A stretch of DNA of 57,190 nt from assembly GCA_000442015.1 (NCBI GenBank), contig KE561226.1, positions 1,992 to 59,181 of the forward strand, in the 5' to 3' direction. Source of the stretch: Rozella allomycis CSF55. Its lineage: Eukaryota > Rozellomycota. Numbering within the stretch: the stretch's first letter is position 1; every line of letters starts with the position of its first letter. The notes beneath the pieces were generated by a model. The model had not been told where the DNA came from. It did no database searches and saw only the letters and a program-made list of their open reading frames with translations. The position numbers and the translations under genes were made by a program. Of the stretch, positions 35,684 to 46,995 are shown one piece after another.

Positions 35684-38076
35684 TTATGAAAAATTGGCTT
35701 TATATTTTTTCATCTCTATCATCACTGACTGAATATTTATGGGATCTACTTTTAATTTTTGCGAGCTCTTTTTTCCAACTTTCTTTTCCAATGCCATCAA
35801 AAACCTTTGATAGCACAATATGGTTTCCTTAAATATACTTTGCAGAATGTCAGTTCCAGTTTTGAGGTTGGGGAAAGAACGTAGACTATTATTACTTATC
35901 TCTGATAAAGACTGTTGCCAAGAAGAATTAAAAAAACTAATTGTTAATTCTAAAAGTTCTATAACATATTTACAGTTTGGCTTACCTGGCGAAGTGTTTA
36001 CAGGATCCTTTTCCAACTCACCCAAGCAATCAATAAGTTTGCCAAAATGGGATTTCAATTCAGCATCTTTGTACTCATTTAAGTATGTGTTTAATAAATT
36101 GTTAAAATTTTCCTTCGCCTCGTACACAGCTGTTGTATTCAACTCTGTCAAAACAGCACAAATTAGGTCAAAATTGTTTATCAGGAATATAAGCTGCTCC
36201 TTTGTATTAGTGAATCCATTTGAAAACTTTTGAATGTATGCCTTGAATTCGCTATTTAATCTTTCCAGACTATTCAATATCGCAGGATCATTGTAACCTT
36301 CATTCAAGATTAATATCGATCCAAAGAATTCAGAAAACTTTCTGGTAACCTTAAATTTTTTAGACTTAAAATGTTTACATGTGTGTTGTGAATATCTGAA
36401 GGCGAAACCTGACGTAATTCTATTTTTCGTAGGCTATTGGTATGTTGTTCAATAATAGATTGATATCTAGGCCAAAGAATTATGTTGAGTTGATTAAAAA
36501 ACGAATCTAAACAAGTTAATTTCTTTCTTTGCACGATTTTCATATTTTCTGAGTTTATTCTAATACACAACAAAACAGCCAGGGCATCAGCAGTCAAATC
36601 AACATATTGCTTTATTGAAGTTTGAATTAATCTTAAAGTTGGGCCAAATATTATGAAAAATAAATCCAATTTTCCTTCCATTGACTGATGGGATTCTTGA
36701 AAATAATCACAAAGGAAATTAAACTCTGAACATGAATTATCGATCAAAAGTTTGTTTAAACTTGCAAACAAAACTTCAAATGTGAATTTCTTACTATAAA
36801 TTAGAACATGTCTATTACTTGATTCTTTTCTTCCGCTATGTGTGGCAAAATTGGATTTGAATCAAGGTTCTGGAGAATATTCTTCCTGTCTCCCAATGTA
36901 AATACATTTCCTTTATCTTTTTGTTTTGAACTGCTGAATGAAAACCCCTTTCTTGCTATCTCAATTGACCCGATCAAATCACTTTTATCGGCTATGACAG
37001 TCTATGTAAAGTTTCCAAGAATGTTACTTGAAGCCTAAGAAGAGAATTAATGTAGTTTGTAAAATGATGTTCGTAATAACCCATCACCACCTCAAAGTAT
37101 CCAACCACAACTTCCCTTGCTACAATTGGCAAATGACGCACGAGAAATGCATACATAGATTTGTTTTTTACTAAAATTTGTTGCAATGCAGCCAAATTAG
37201 TTCTTAAAAATCTTATCTGCCTAAATTTGTCGACAAAGAAGTCGTATATTTTCTCTCCTGCCTTGATCTTCAATTTCTCAAATTCTGGGGTTATATCAAT
37301 AACAGCTTTTAGTTCGACATATTCATCTTTCTTTAAATAAAGTAGATGCCCTGATAAAGCATTAAGAGCCCTATGAAATTCTGAATCAATTTCTCCTTGA
37401 AAAATGCACTTGATCATTTCAGCAGGTATCACGAGTTCTTTTAACAAGCCTTGAAGTTTAATTTGAACTTCCTGGATTATAGAAACCAAATAAACATACC
37501 TTTCTATTTCTCAACTTTACATTCAACTTGTTTGATTCATTATGAAGCCTTTGAATATCTGAACTCATGTTCTTTATGTTTAGTTGAAATTGAAGCAAAA
37601 GAGCTTCCATTGTCTCTAAAACTCTATCGCAGGCCTTTCTTGTAAAAATCCATCGCATTACTTTCACTTCTTGATCCAATTTCTTCAATGTTTCACTTTG
37701 ATCAATATCTAATTGATATAATTAAAACCAATTCTTACAATCTTTTAAATGACTCTTTTCAATGTTTTGAAGCTCTTTGTCAATCTCTTTTGCGTAATCC
37801 CTTAAATCAACCCCGTTGGCGATGGCGCTTTTTATTCTGCTGTCTTCATAAAATTCTGACAAACGATCTATATCTGCAAATATTTGAAAATACCCCCAAT
37901 GTTTTCTGCAGATTCAATTATTGATTTTCCTTCGTCAATTATCGAGTTTTGTTGATTTTTCCATTTTTCAAACTATGATTGAATTTAATCAAGCTCTATA
38001 CTTCATTTTCATCTATATCATTAAAAATACTGGAGAGCAAAGGAACATGACTCCATGTCAATGTTTCTTGATTCAT
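35684..38076 (-). CDS. VPS52: GARP/EARP tether subunit VPS52
   Basis: Nine exons with introns of 26-30 nt give 722 residues, close to the animal and fungal length. YIDQSETLKKLD near 110, FTLGDRKNI in the middle, SVMIEMKKYK at the end and KEQLIFLINNFDLI are VPS52 signatures. VPS52 tethers endosome-derived vesicles at the Golgi or recycling endosome with VPS51, 53 and 54. One intron (about 35965-35991, 27 nt) contains no stop and is a multiple of three, so it reads through in the raw frame; excising it removes a short insertion. Start at 38076 is the first ATG of the spliced frame. Confidence 0.9.
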
Positions 38077-38183
38077 TAACGGAATTTTCCACTAAAAACA
38101 AAAATATGGCAAATTTGGCCTCAATTCTAAGAATGTTTAAAAAAAATACTTTATAGGAGATAGTTTTATATTTTTATTAATAT

Positions 38184-38617
38184 TTACATTCCTAATATTT
38201 TGAAATCATTATTTGAATATGCCTTCTTTAGCAGATCTTCATATTCTCTGTAGCTCTCCTCGGCCATTTTCAGCATTTCTTCACAAAGATGCAAAGCATT
38301 TTCTGGTGTAATTGGTGTTGTTGCATCAACGTCTTTGCATTTTCCATAGTGCTGAATCTTTTCACAATAGTCTTTCACTTTGGTAATCCCTAAAGCAGCA
38401 GAGCTTCCTTTTAAAAAATGACCTAACTTTGACACCTCTATTAAATTATTCTCTTTTCTATGTTATGCGAAAAGTTTAATACATACATCGCATTTCTCAT
38501 GGACTCAAAGGTGGATGTTGCTTGCTCAAAATAGTTAGTCACAAGATCTTTGGAAAATTCATGGTCGTCATTTTCATCCATCATTAAAATCTGCTCGAAA
38601 ACCTCAATGTCAATCAT
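38184..38617 (-). CDS. YPD1: Histidine phosphotransfer protein, Ypd1-like
   Basis: Two exons with a 29-nt intron (38458-38486) give 134 residues. FEQILMMDENDDHEFS opens the four-helix HPt domain, and LGHFLKGSSAALG carries the phospho-accepting His. Ypd1 relays phosphate from hybrid histidine kinases to response regulators, as in fungal osmosensing. Presence of this relay argues against an animal source. Full-length. Confidence 0.9.
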
Positions 38618-38824
38618 GGAAAAACAAATTTCAGAAATTTCACGCTTGAATATCAAACGTCATCAGATTAATAGATTAATATTTTTTTGCCATATTTGAT
38701 TAAAATGAAATCCAACATATTTTATTGTAAAAGAACGGTAACTGTAACTGTTTATTTAAAACTAAATACTTAATAGTCAATTCTATAATTTTGATGTCAT
38801 TCTACATTTTGCAGTCCTAAATTG

Positions 38825-39718
38825 TCATTCAGTTGTTGGTATACTTGTATATTTAATATTTTGCGCTTGCGGCGAGTAATTTTCATCTTCGTTACTGTCT
38901 TTGTATAATTTGTCAACCTTTTTCGCCTTATCATCAACTTTTAACAGGAAGTCTTGAATGATTTCAACTTTCTCGTTGGCTTCTTTTTGAATTTGTAGCA
39001 TTCGTTCTTGGTTTTCCAATTCCGAAAAGTAATTTATAGCATCACCAACGAAGTGGCTAGTGAGATAATACGTACCAGTACAACCTAATAAGAATGCAGG
39101 AATCCAAAGAGTATGCAGTCCGATTCTATCGTATGAAATGCATCCTATAGTAGCACCTAATATGTAACCTAAAAACAAAGGAATAAACACACCAAATTTC
39201 CAATTATCTTTCGCTTTTCCTCGCTTGAAAATAATCTGGGCGGTAAGTGTACCAAGATCAGTCAAAATTCCAGTCATATGTGTCGTTCGTAGCACTGCTC
39301 CACTATACACTGAAGCCATGGCATTTTGTAAACCACTTGAAAATGCTAAAAGAAATTGACCTAGAATGCTCCCATTGTGAAGAACAAGATATCCCAATAG
39401 AATAGAAAAGGTTTCTGTGATCATAACCCAACCATAACTTCGAGCGAGCTTGAAATTTCCGGCGCCATCTTGTACAATCAGGCCAGATGTCAAACTACCT
39501 ATCCAAAACGAGCAAATAAGGCCAAAATGAGATGCTAGCTTTGAAGTATTAGTACGAGCAAAATCTATTCCAATGTTTGTAACAGTTCCAGTTACGTGAG
39601 TAACAGGAACCGACAGAAAACTTGAAAGTGAAATTGAATTTATCATTCCCGCAACAAAAGAAAGAATTGAACCCCCAGTAACAACTATAGCGAATTCTTT
39701 TCTTTCAAAGGTATTCAT
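38825..39718 (-). CDS. DUF1275 (YoaK-type) membrane protein
   Basis: A single-exon protein of 297 residues with about six transmembrane segments. FVAGMINSISL and HMTGILTDLGT near the N-terminus and middle are typical of the DUF1275 family, widespread in bacteria and also found in fungi. The C-terminal 70 residues are a charged coiled tail. Function is unknown for the family. It is one of the few intronless genes in this half of the window and lies 115 bp from RPS23, divergent. Confidence 0.75.
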   Translation of the reverse strand: MNTFERKEFAIVVTGGSILSFVAGMINSISLSSFLSVPVTHVTGTVTNIGIDFARTNTSKLASHFGLICSFWIGSLTSGLIVQDGAGNFKLARSYGWVMITETFSILLGYLVLHNGSILGQFLLAFSSGLQNAMASVYSGAVLRTTHMTGILTDLGTLTAQIIFKRGKAKDNWKFGVFIPLFLGYILGATIGCISYDRIGLHTLWIPAFLLGCTGTYYLTSHFVGDAINYFSELENQERMLQIQKEANEKVEIIQDFLLKVDDKAKKVDKLYKDSNEDENYSPQAQNIKYTSIPTTE

Positions 39719-39833
39719 TTAAATATTCCTTCGGGAAATATTCTTCCTCGTTCATAAGCAGTTTCCGAATTTTTGGTGGCGCTTTTGTAAAATTTCTTTT
39801 CATCCCATTGCCCCTGGTTAAAGCATTTAAAAA

Positions 39834-40331
<498 letters not shown>

Positions 40332-40440
40332 ATAAAATATATTTCATTTTTTCACATTTGCGGTAAACTTTATAATGGAGTAATACAATCAATAAATTGG
40401 AATGTAAAAAGTTGCGTAAACCTGTATCTTCGGAGATTTA

Positions 40441-42330
40441 ATGAAGAGTAGAACTTCGTTTATTGCCGAAAAGCCTTCAATAAGCAACAATGATCTACTT
40501 CTTAAAAATGGTTTGAGCATTGATGGCAATCAAAATCTTTCACGAGTGTCATGGAGTAAATCAATCGCATTTGCAGAACACAGCGATGCGAAGCAAGAAC
40601 TTAATCAAATGGACTCTATCGTATTTGAATCTAGCGTTAATATACAACAAGATGTTTCCACTAAGAAAAGAAAAGAGTTACAGGAAAGAATTCAAATCCT
40701 AAAAAGAAAATTGAGAGTTCTAGTGAGAACCATGATAAATTCTGCCAGAATGGAAAAGAATAATGAAGTAAATAGAGATTCCTTCATTGCAATTGGAAAA
40801 TCTAATACTAATCTCTCTCCTCTCATTGCTGTTCGCGACGAAAGACCAACTTTCCAAGTCGATGACTATAAAGTGAAGAAACAAAATTTGATGATTACTG
40901 ATAATCTAATTAATACAGTATTAAGGAAACAACCAGAAAATAGATCAGAGGCGGATTTTATAACGATTGATCAATTAGTTCAAACGATTCCGTACTTTAA
41001 GTCTTATGCCAGATTTCCTGTGTTAAGAAGGCAAATCAGCAAATCTCTTGTTTTTCAAAAGTTTGAAAGAGGGCGGGTTATTCTTAAGCAAGGTCATCAT
41101 CCTCCTTGTTTTGTTTATTTCATTATCAAAGGGCATGTTTCGGTTACTCGTATTGCAACAAGTGATGGCAAGACTAGTGAATGGACAAAGACATTAAAAG
41201 AGGGTTGTACGTTCGGGGATCTTGAAGTTAAACATGACATACCCAGGGTTGCTACAATTACAGTTCTAACTGATGAAGTATATTTGTTCATGATGCATCA
41301 GGAAGCATTCATTCCATTAATTTCTTCTTTTTCATCTCAACTCAATGAAGAAAACGCAAAGATGATTAAAAGTATTCCATCTCTAAAAGACTTGCCGGAT
41401 GATATCATTCAAGCATTAGCAAAAGAATGCTTTGTTGGTGATTTCCCATACCATAGTTTAATAATAAGACAACGAGAGTGGTACCCTGAACATGTGTATT
41501 TTGTTCTTAAGGGTAAGTGCAGCGTGGTGAGAGCAGTCGGGGTGAGGAACAGTATTAACTCTTCTAGCCGAAATTACAGTCTTGCATCTCAATCTTCCAG
41601 TAATGTTGCACTTCTTCAAGCGACTACTATTGATGTTGGCGGTATGTTTGGAGATGAGAGCATGTTTCTTCTTCCAAATATCCCAGATAGAAAGTCATGC
41701 CTACGAGAACATGTTGGGTACCCAGTGGTGTTTTCAAGTTTTGAAAAGTATAATGAAAATGCTGCCAAATCAAATAAGAGTATAGAATTAACTGAAGAAG
41801 ATATACAGCAAGTGTTTGATTTCCAAGCAATTTCAAATAGAAACAGAGCAGTACAAGAAAATGAATACAAGGATACCACCATTTCCTTGAACTTTAGAAA
41901 AAGGAACAGCATTGCTCCAGTCGCATGTTACAGAAAGAATATTTTTAGTGTGATGCCAATCTCGCAAGTACAATGTTTGTTGCTGCCAAAAGTACATCTG
42001 CTCAAAACTTTAGATGATATTCAATACAAAGAGCTACAATACAAATCGTTTAGTCATAACTTGATGAGACTAATTAGCGAAGAATCAATAGCAGAAAATC
42101 ACACGCCTATCGATCATAGATGTCAAATTTACCGACCTACTTCAATCATAAAACCTGAAGGTTTTGACGATAGATTGGGATCCCAAACACTATATTTACG
42201 CAAAGAGGCTCATCACATGGCGTACGATCCATTTGAAGCCATGATTGATATGACGCTTTGGAAATCTTATCAAAGACAAGAAGAATGGCAAAGATATAGA
42301 AACGATTTACTTAAAAGATCACATAAATAA
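40441..42330 (+). CDS. Protein with two cyclic nucleotide-binding-like domains
   Basis: An uninterrupted 629-residue frame. Domain one (about 200-295): FKRGxV-like FERGRVILKQG, FGDLEVKHDIPRVATI with an intact Arg. Domain two (about 320-450): HVYFVLKGKCSVV, then a Ser-rich insert, then GGMFGDESMFLLPNIPD where the cassette has lost the usual pattern. No kinase or channel part. The layout resembles CNBD1/CNBD2 proteins, some of which are linked to sperm and cilia. The N-terminal 200 residues are low complexity. Confidence 0.75.
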   Translation: MKSRTSFIAEKPSISNNDLLLKNGLSIDGNQNLSRVSWSKSIAFAEHSDAKQELNQMDSIVFESSVNIQQDVSTKKRKELQERIQILKRKLRVLVRTMINSARMEKNNEVNRDSFIAIGKSNTNLSPLIAVRDERPTFQVDDYKVKKQNLMITDNLINTVLRKQPENRSEADFITIDQLVQTIPYFKSYARFPVLRRQISKSLVFQKFERGRVILKQGHHPPCFVYFIIKGHVSVTRIATSDGKTSEWTKTLKEGCTFGDLEVKHDIPRVATITVLTDEVYLFMMHQEAFIPLISSFSSQLNEENAKMIKSIPSLKDLPDDIIQALAKECFVGDFPYHSLIIRQREWYPEHVYFVLKGKCSVVRAVGVRNSINSSSRNYSLASQSSSNVALLQATTIDVGGMFGDESMFLLPNIPDRKSCLREHVGYPVVFSSFEKYNENAAKSNKSIELTEEDIQQVFDFQAISNRNRAVQENEYKDTTISLNFRKRNSIAPVACYRKNIFSVMPISQVQCLLLPKVHLLKTLDDIQYKELQYKSFSHNLMRLISEESIAENHTPIDHRCQIYRPTSIIKPEGFDDRLGSQTLYLRKEAHHMAYDPFEAMIDMTLWKSYQRQEEWQRYRNDLLKRSHK

Positions 42331-42347
42331 CTTTAGCTGATTTTATT

Positions 42348-42605
42348 CTAGTTTCTTTTCTGCGCTTTCGGAACTCCAACAGTTATTGATGGCACTAATG
42401 CGCCCAATTTCATACCCACCATTTCTTCTCTAACGATTAAAGGTAAAAACTTGTGCCCGTTGTGTACATAGAGCTTTGCACCAACAAAGCCTGGTATTAT
42501 GGTACAGTTCCTGCTGTAAGTCTGCACCCCAGCCTTTGTAACATCCTTTTTTATTGCTTCATAGAGGTTTAAGTCAACAAACGGACCTTTCCATTTTGCC
42601 CTCAT
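42348..42605 (-). CDS. RSM19: Mitochondrial ribosomal protein uS19m
   Basis: A single exon of 85 residues: KWKGPFVDLNL, then SRNCTIIPGFVGAKLYVHNG and GALVPSITVG. This is the bacterial-type uS19 fold used by mitochondrial ribosomes. Its 3' end lies 17 bp from the stop of the convergent upstream gene. No separate targeting peptide is visible, as in the yeast protein. Confidence 0.9.
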   Translation of the reverse strand: MRAKWKGPFVDLNLYEAIKKDVTKAGVQTYSRNCTIIPGFVGAKLYVHNGHKFLPLIVREEMVGMKLGALVPSITVGVPKAQKRN

Positions 42606-42752
42606 TGTTCAGATTGAACCTACAAGGGTTCATATCCAATTTTCTAATCACCAATCGCCATTAACAATTAAACTTCTTTGAAATATGCATATTTCATTAT
42701 TATACGCAATCATTTTTTAAATAGCTTCTCGTTGTAATTTTCAGGAAAACAA

Positions 42753-43198
42753 ATGAGTGACGAAACTAATGAATCTTACGATTCAATTCCTAGTTTCTCG
42801 ATTGAGGATTTTGAAATGCCTAAATCTAGCATTTTTAAAATGCTAAAGGAAGAATTTAACTCGACAGTACAAATACACAAAGACACGAAGAATGTAATAT
42901 CAAAAATTTTAATAGTATTTGTCTGCTTCCTAACAAATGAGTAATTCCCCTTATAACATTTATTAGGGCTGGTAAGATCGCATCAAAGAAAGGACAAAAG
43001 TCGCTCTCAGCGAAGCATGTTCTGGAGGCGCTGAAAAGTATTGAATATCCAGAATTCGTAGATGAAATTCAAAGTAAGTTTCTGTATTTATAAAAAGTAG
43101 GTACTTTAAGTCTTCGTAAATCAGGTAAAGGCCCAACTGTTACAGAACCTTCGCAGGTCGATTCTTTAGACCAAGCGCGTACAGATCAAAGCATATAA
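42753..43198 (+). CDS. DPB4: Histone-fold protein, POLE3/Dpb4-like
   Basis: Exons 42753-42940 and 42967-43073, then a C-terminal exon starting at 43101 or 43125. IEDFEMPKSSIFKMLKEEF, then KNVISKILIVFVCFLTNEAGK, SLSAKHVLEALKSIEYPEFV fit the H2B-like fold of POLE3/Dpb4 (DNA polymerase epsilon and CHRAC) better than NC2-beta, mainly because of YPEFV. The product is 122 or 130 residues, depending on whether the 24 bases 43101-43124 are coding or a second tandem intron; both stay in frame. Confidence 0.72.
43074..43124 (+). repeat. Possible two-unit tandem intron in the POLE3-like gene
   Basis: A 27-nt intron (43074-43100) ends in AG and is followed at once by GT; a second GT...AG unit of 24 nt ends at 43124, again followed by GT. 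The 24-nt unit has no stop and is in frame, so sequence alone cannot say whether it is exon or intron. Confidence 0.4.
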
Positions 43199-43283
43199 TA
43201 ATTAATAAATTTTTTCCGTTAATTACACTTTTCAGGATGCCAGTCACATCATTAGTCGACTCAGCCCCTCTGAACCAATTCAT

Positions 43284-43851
43284 ATGTCTCACAGAGAGAT
43301 TGATATTGATGCTTATGACGAAGATCAATATATAGACGAAGAAGTAAATCAAATTTCCAATTACGTACAATAATTATACACGTTCGTTACTTATAGGATA
43401 CAAAGTTAACCCAGGCCGGTGCAAATATCAAACAATTATTACAAAAGTAACAAATTTCTTACTTTTTAACCTAAAGAAATGATATTTTAAATGCTTTGCA
43501 GGTGATTTTAGAATCTCCAATCGAAGGGAAGAATGTCCCACAATCAATAAAGGTAACTCGCTTATCATTAATGATGATACCAGGATAAACAACTGAGCAT
43601 GTTAATGGATATATTACAATGTGCAAAATCTCAAGAAGTTTTGTCAATTATTAAAGGACTGACAAGTTCACATCATGATACGCTGATGAAATTCATTTAC
43701 AATGGTATGGCACGTCCAGAAATATATCAACCACCTTTATTGCTGTTATGGCACGAAAAAGTAACTTTGAACGCATTTTATTCTGTAGATTGTGGAGCAT
43801 ACTGGGCTTGGAACGATTATTAGGGTATTGACGGATAAACATAGTGTTTAA
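43284..43851 (+). CDS. ARPC5: Arp2/3 complex subunit 5 (ARPC5)
   Basis: Five exons (43284-43364, 43397-43446, 43477-43552, 43584-43760, 43789-43851; introns 28-32 nt) give 148 residues. It starts MSHREIDIDAYDEDQYIDEE, matching the p16 N-terminus, and later has LLLLWHEKIVEHTGLGTIIR and a C-terminal RVLTDKHSV. ARPC5 is part of the actin-nucleating Arp2/3 complex. Length matches the family. With cofilin at 35111 it indicates branched-actin dynamics. Confidence 0.92.
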
Positions 43852-43907
43852 TTTAAATATAACATAGTGTTTAATTTAAATTATTTTCACTTCAAGTGTT
43901 TAAGACT

Positions 43908-45701
43908 TTATTTATTAGTTTGTTTTTCATAAAAAAGAAGATAAGCCTCCTTTGATACCAAAGCTGGTTTCCCCAACTTTGAGTCCTTGTCGTTAACAAT
44001 GTACCATTTTTCATTAAGCTTAACATTGGCATAATAGTGGCCATTTGATAGAGTGCCATTATGATTACAAATCGCGAAAAGCTCGTAACTTAGATCTAAT
44101 TTTGAACAATGATTTTGATCACTTTGCTGTTCTGGGACATCTGCTCCCAAGGCATTAATATTCAATAATTCAGGAAGTACTATTTGAGTATTTAACTTTT
44201 CTAATTTGTCTTCTATTTGAATGAAACGTTTCAATTCTATTTAATGATCAATGTGTCACCTTACGAATGACCAGTATTTGAGGATGAGTTATAACAGACA
44301 TTTTCTTTTCAATCATTTGCGCCTTAGTACACTGTGAACATACGTAGTTTGCGCTTTTGTCTATTATTTCAGAGGAAAAAAAGGTCTCCAAGCAATCCTC
44401 AAGGTTCACTTTAGTAGGTGGCCCCTTCAAACTAACAAGTACTCTTTGTTACTTCTTCGGATAATGTTGCAATAGGAATTTATAAATCCCAAAATTGGTC
44501 AAAAGATTTGGAAATATGAAAGCATTTACAGCAAGTTACCTTACTCTCTAGCATTCCGCAAAATATATCAGAAAGAAAGCTGTTTGAGACCAAATGCTGC
44601 TTTTTCCATAGAAAATCGGATTTTATAACGTTCCTATACAATCATTTGGAAGGCGGTACGGTAAAGAATCTACATCTTTTTGTTTAAAGTTAAATTTTGC
44701 GTTAAACTTCACTCTATTCATTTCATCATGTAATAGAACTAAAAGAGAGTTCAAAAATTCATGGGCATCATGCTGTCTGAGTTTTTGAATTTTGTTTGCT
44801 TTTACTCGTTTCCTTGAAAAGTAGAATTATGATTCTCAACTATCGATTTGATGCTAGAACCATCACAAATACTAGTGGATATCCAATATTGCCTTAACCA
44901 ATTTTCAAATGCTATATTGATTCCAAATGATTAATACTAGTGATAACTACACTCGCATTCGGTTTCTTATTCTTAAAGTACACCACTAGTGGTTTTATAC
45001 AAGACAAGCATTGCAAAACAGCGTTTATGTAACACTTGTACCAAAAGAATAAATATTATACAGTGTTTCCAAGATTTTGAAGACCTACAGGTGCATTAAT
45101 ATCTTCAGGATTGTATTTTTTCATTAACTATGTCGTTACGGCTGTTATAATTACCGCTTCAATATCTCTCCTAAAAAGCGCTAGATCTATTTTTAAGACA
45201 TCATTAATTGAGAAAGTTTTGTCTGGCTTCCCCAGCACTGTCAATGCTTTGTCAATATCTGGTGTCATAGGGGATTTTAAAGGCGCCTGGATTGCTGGAA
45301 ATTGTTTTGAAGGAATTGGTGATTTCGGCGAAAACTCTTTGGATGCGTTTTGTGGAGGCGAGACATTAATTGTTAATGAATTATTCTTTTTCATTTTTTC
45401 TGGAGCTGATAGTTTATACTCTTCTTTCGATGACAATGAATCACTAGATCCAGTATAATTTCCTCTAGCTTTGGGTTTAAAAGACAATGGTTTTTCTTTC
45501 TTCTTTTTTGCACTCTTATTCTTTCCTTCATTAAGTCTTTCAATAGAACTATTCAGTTTCTAAGCTTTCAAAATATATGAAAAATTATACTTTCGTGCCT
45601 AAAGCGCTTGTCTTTGGTTCATCATTAAGTGGTTCTAAATTAGCATCCGGTGATTTATCTTTGAGACCACCTTTAAGGAGGTTCAATTTGAAAGATTTCA
45701 T
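43908..45701 (-). CDS. Ubiquitin-specific protease (USP), frame broken
   Basis: Start at 45701 (MKSFKLNLLKGG). After a Lys/Ser-rich N-terminus, a 27-nt intron splits the cysteine box: GLQNLGNT and CYINAVLQCL. QHDAHEFL and a CCKC zinc pair follow, then YVCSQC, QLKRF and the His box SNGHYYANVKLNEKWY. So all catalytic parts are present. Between the two halves (about 44400-44482) an in-frame TAA (44480-44482) falls where USPs have the Ser of DLS, and a frame shift follows before GPPTKVNLEDCLE. No normal intron removes both. It may be a sequencing error, or the gene may be inactive. Confidence 0.75.
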
Positions 45702-45844
45702 TTTTGTCGGTAACCAGGACACTGCCAACAAGATGCGGAATCTAACTTATTTACGGCACTGTATTTGGTAAAATTATGAGTATACAATCATTTATGTAAT
45801 GTGAATATGACAGACTACTATCTTTTGAAATAGATTTCTTTATT

Positions 45845-46959
45845 ATGACAACGAGAAAATCAAGAGAGTCAAAGAACACTTGGTTTTCTATCGCCCTCCA
45901 AGATCACATTGTCAAGGAATTAGATCTTGGACTAGGCATAAAAAGTAAACTCTCGCGCTAAAATTAAGAGGATTTAATAAGAAATATAAATGTTCAACCC
46001 GTTTGAAAAAATATGTAGACTCTTCACAAGCTTCACAAGAAAGGGTACTTGATGAACGTGACACATTTCGTTCTTTGGCTCATGAAATAGGCCTAATTGA
46101 TTATTCCAATGGCAAACTTACAGAAGAGAATTGGCAAAACATAAAAGTTAAAAGTCATGATCGAGGCACTAATTTTGATTCATGTCCCGTTTGCCAAGAA
46201 GGATGGCATTTAGGAACTCAAGTATACATTAAAATTAAAAGAGATAAGGTATTATTAAGTTGCAGTCATTCATTCCATTTAAAATGTATTAAAACGTATG
46301 AAACGCACATATCCAAGAAATGCTGTCCAATATGCCGAGAGACAAATTATAGTAAAAGGGTTATATTTGAAGGCAAAAAACGAGCAATGGAAATGTCAGC
46401 GATACTGTAAGATGCATATTAGAATTACACTATAGAATCCAAAAAGTATACCGCGGATACAAAACAAGAAAGCAATTCAGAAACATATTACAAAGTCAAG
46501 AGCCGATAAATAAAAGGTGGAAGAAGATACATTATGAGGACAAGGTAAAATATTCTTTTTAGTTATCATCTGTGCATGAGAATAGGAGAAACAATGGATG
46601 CCACTCTGCAAGAAGACTCAATGGAACTGTCAAATTTTCTTGATGAAATGGACGAAATCATTAACCGTTCGAAATCAGTTAATTTAGAATCTACCGATGA
46701 AAAGTCTAAAGAAGACACACTATGGGATAGGATTGAAGAGTCTTTTCGGGAGCATCAGCAGGATTCATGTCCTATTTGTTTAGAGCAACTTTGGAAAATG
46801 AATAATCCGTTCAGGAAGACATACATTTTGAGTTGCTCGCATGCGTATCACGGGACATGTATTAAAAACTTTGAGAAATTCAGTTCAAGTTTGAAATGCC
46901 CTGTTTGCAGAACTGAATATACAAGAAAAGAAATAAGACAAGAAATAAAGGATCATTAA
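45845..46959 (+). CDS. RNF32: RNF32-like protein, RING-IQ-RING
   Basis: N-terminal FSIALQDHIVKELDL as in RNF32. RING 1: CPVCQEGW ... LLSCSHSFHLKC ... CCPICRE. An IQ motif (IQKVYRGYKTRKQ) follows, then a coiled stretch, then RING 2: CPICLEQL ... LSCSHAYHGTC ... CPVCRTEY. Introns at about 45949-45974 and 46406-46434 are clear. A 27-nt in-frame, stop-free intron (46231-46257) sits where the family has none. Between the IQ motif and the second half the frame changes near 46546-46563, where only an 18-nt GT...AG is seen; this junction is unsolved. RNF32 is linked to cilia and testis in animals. Confidence 0.8.
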
Positions 46960-46995
46960 TGCAAGTACCATAATGGGTTAATCATATTCAATTTA

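Noticed and set aside
38825-39718. DUF1275 gene as recent bacterial transfer
   Set aside because: The family is common in bacteria but also present in fungi, the base composition matches neighbours, and nothing mobile is nearby.
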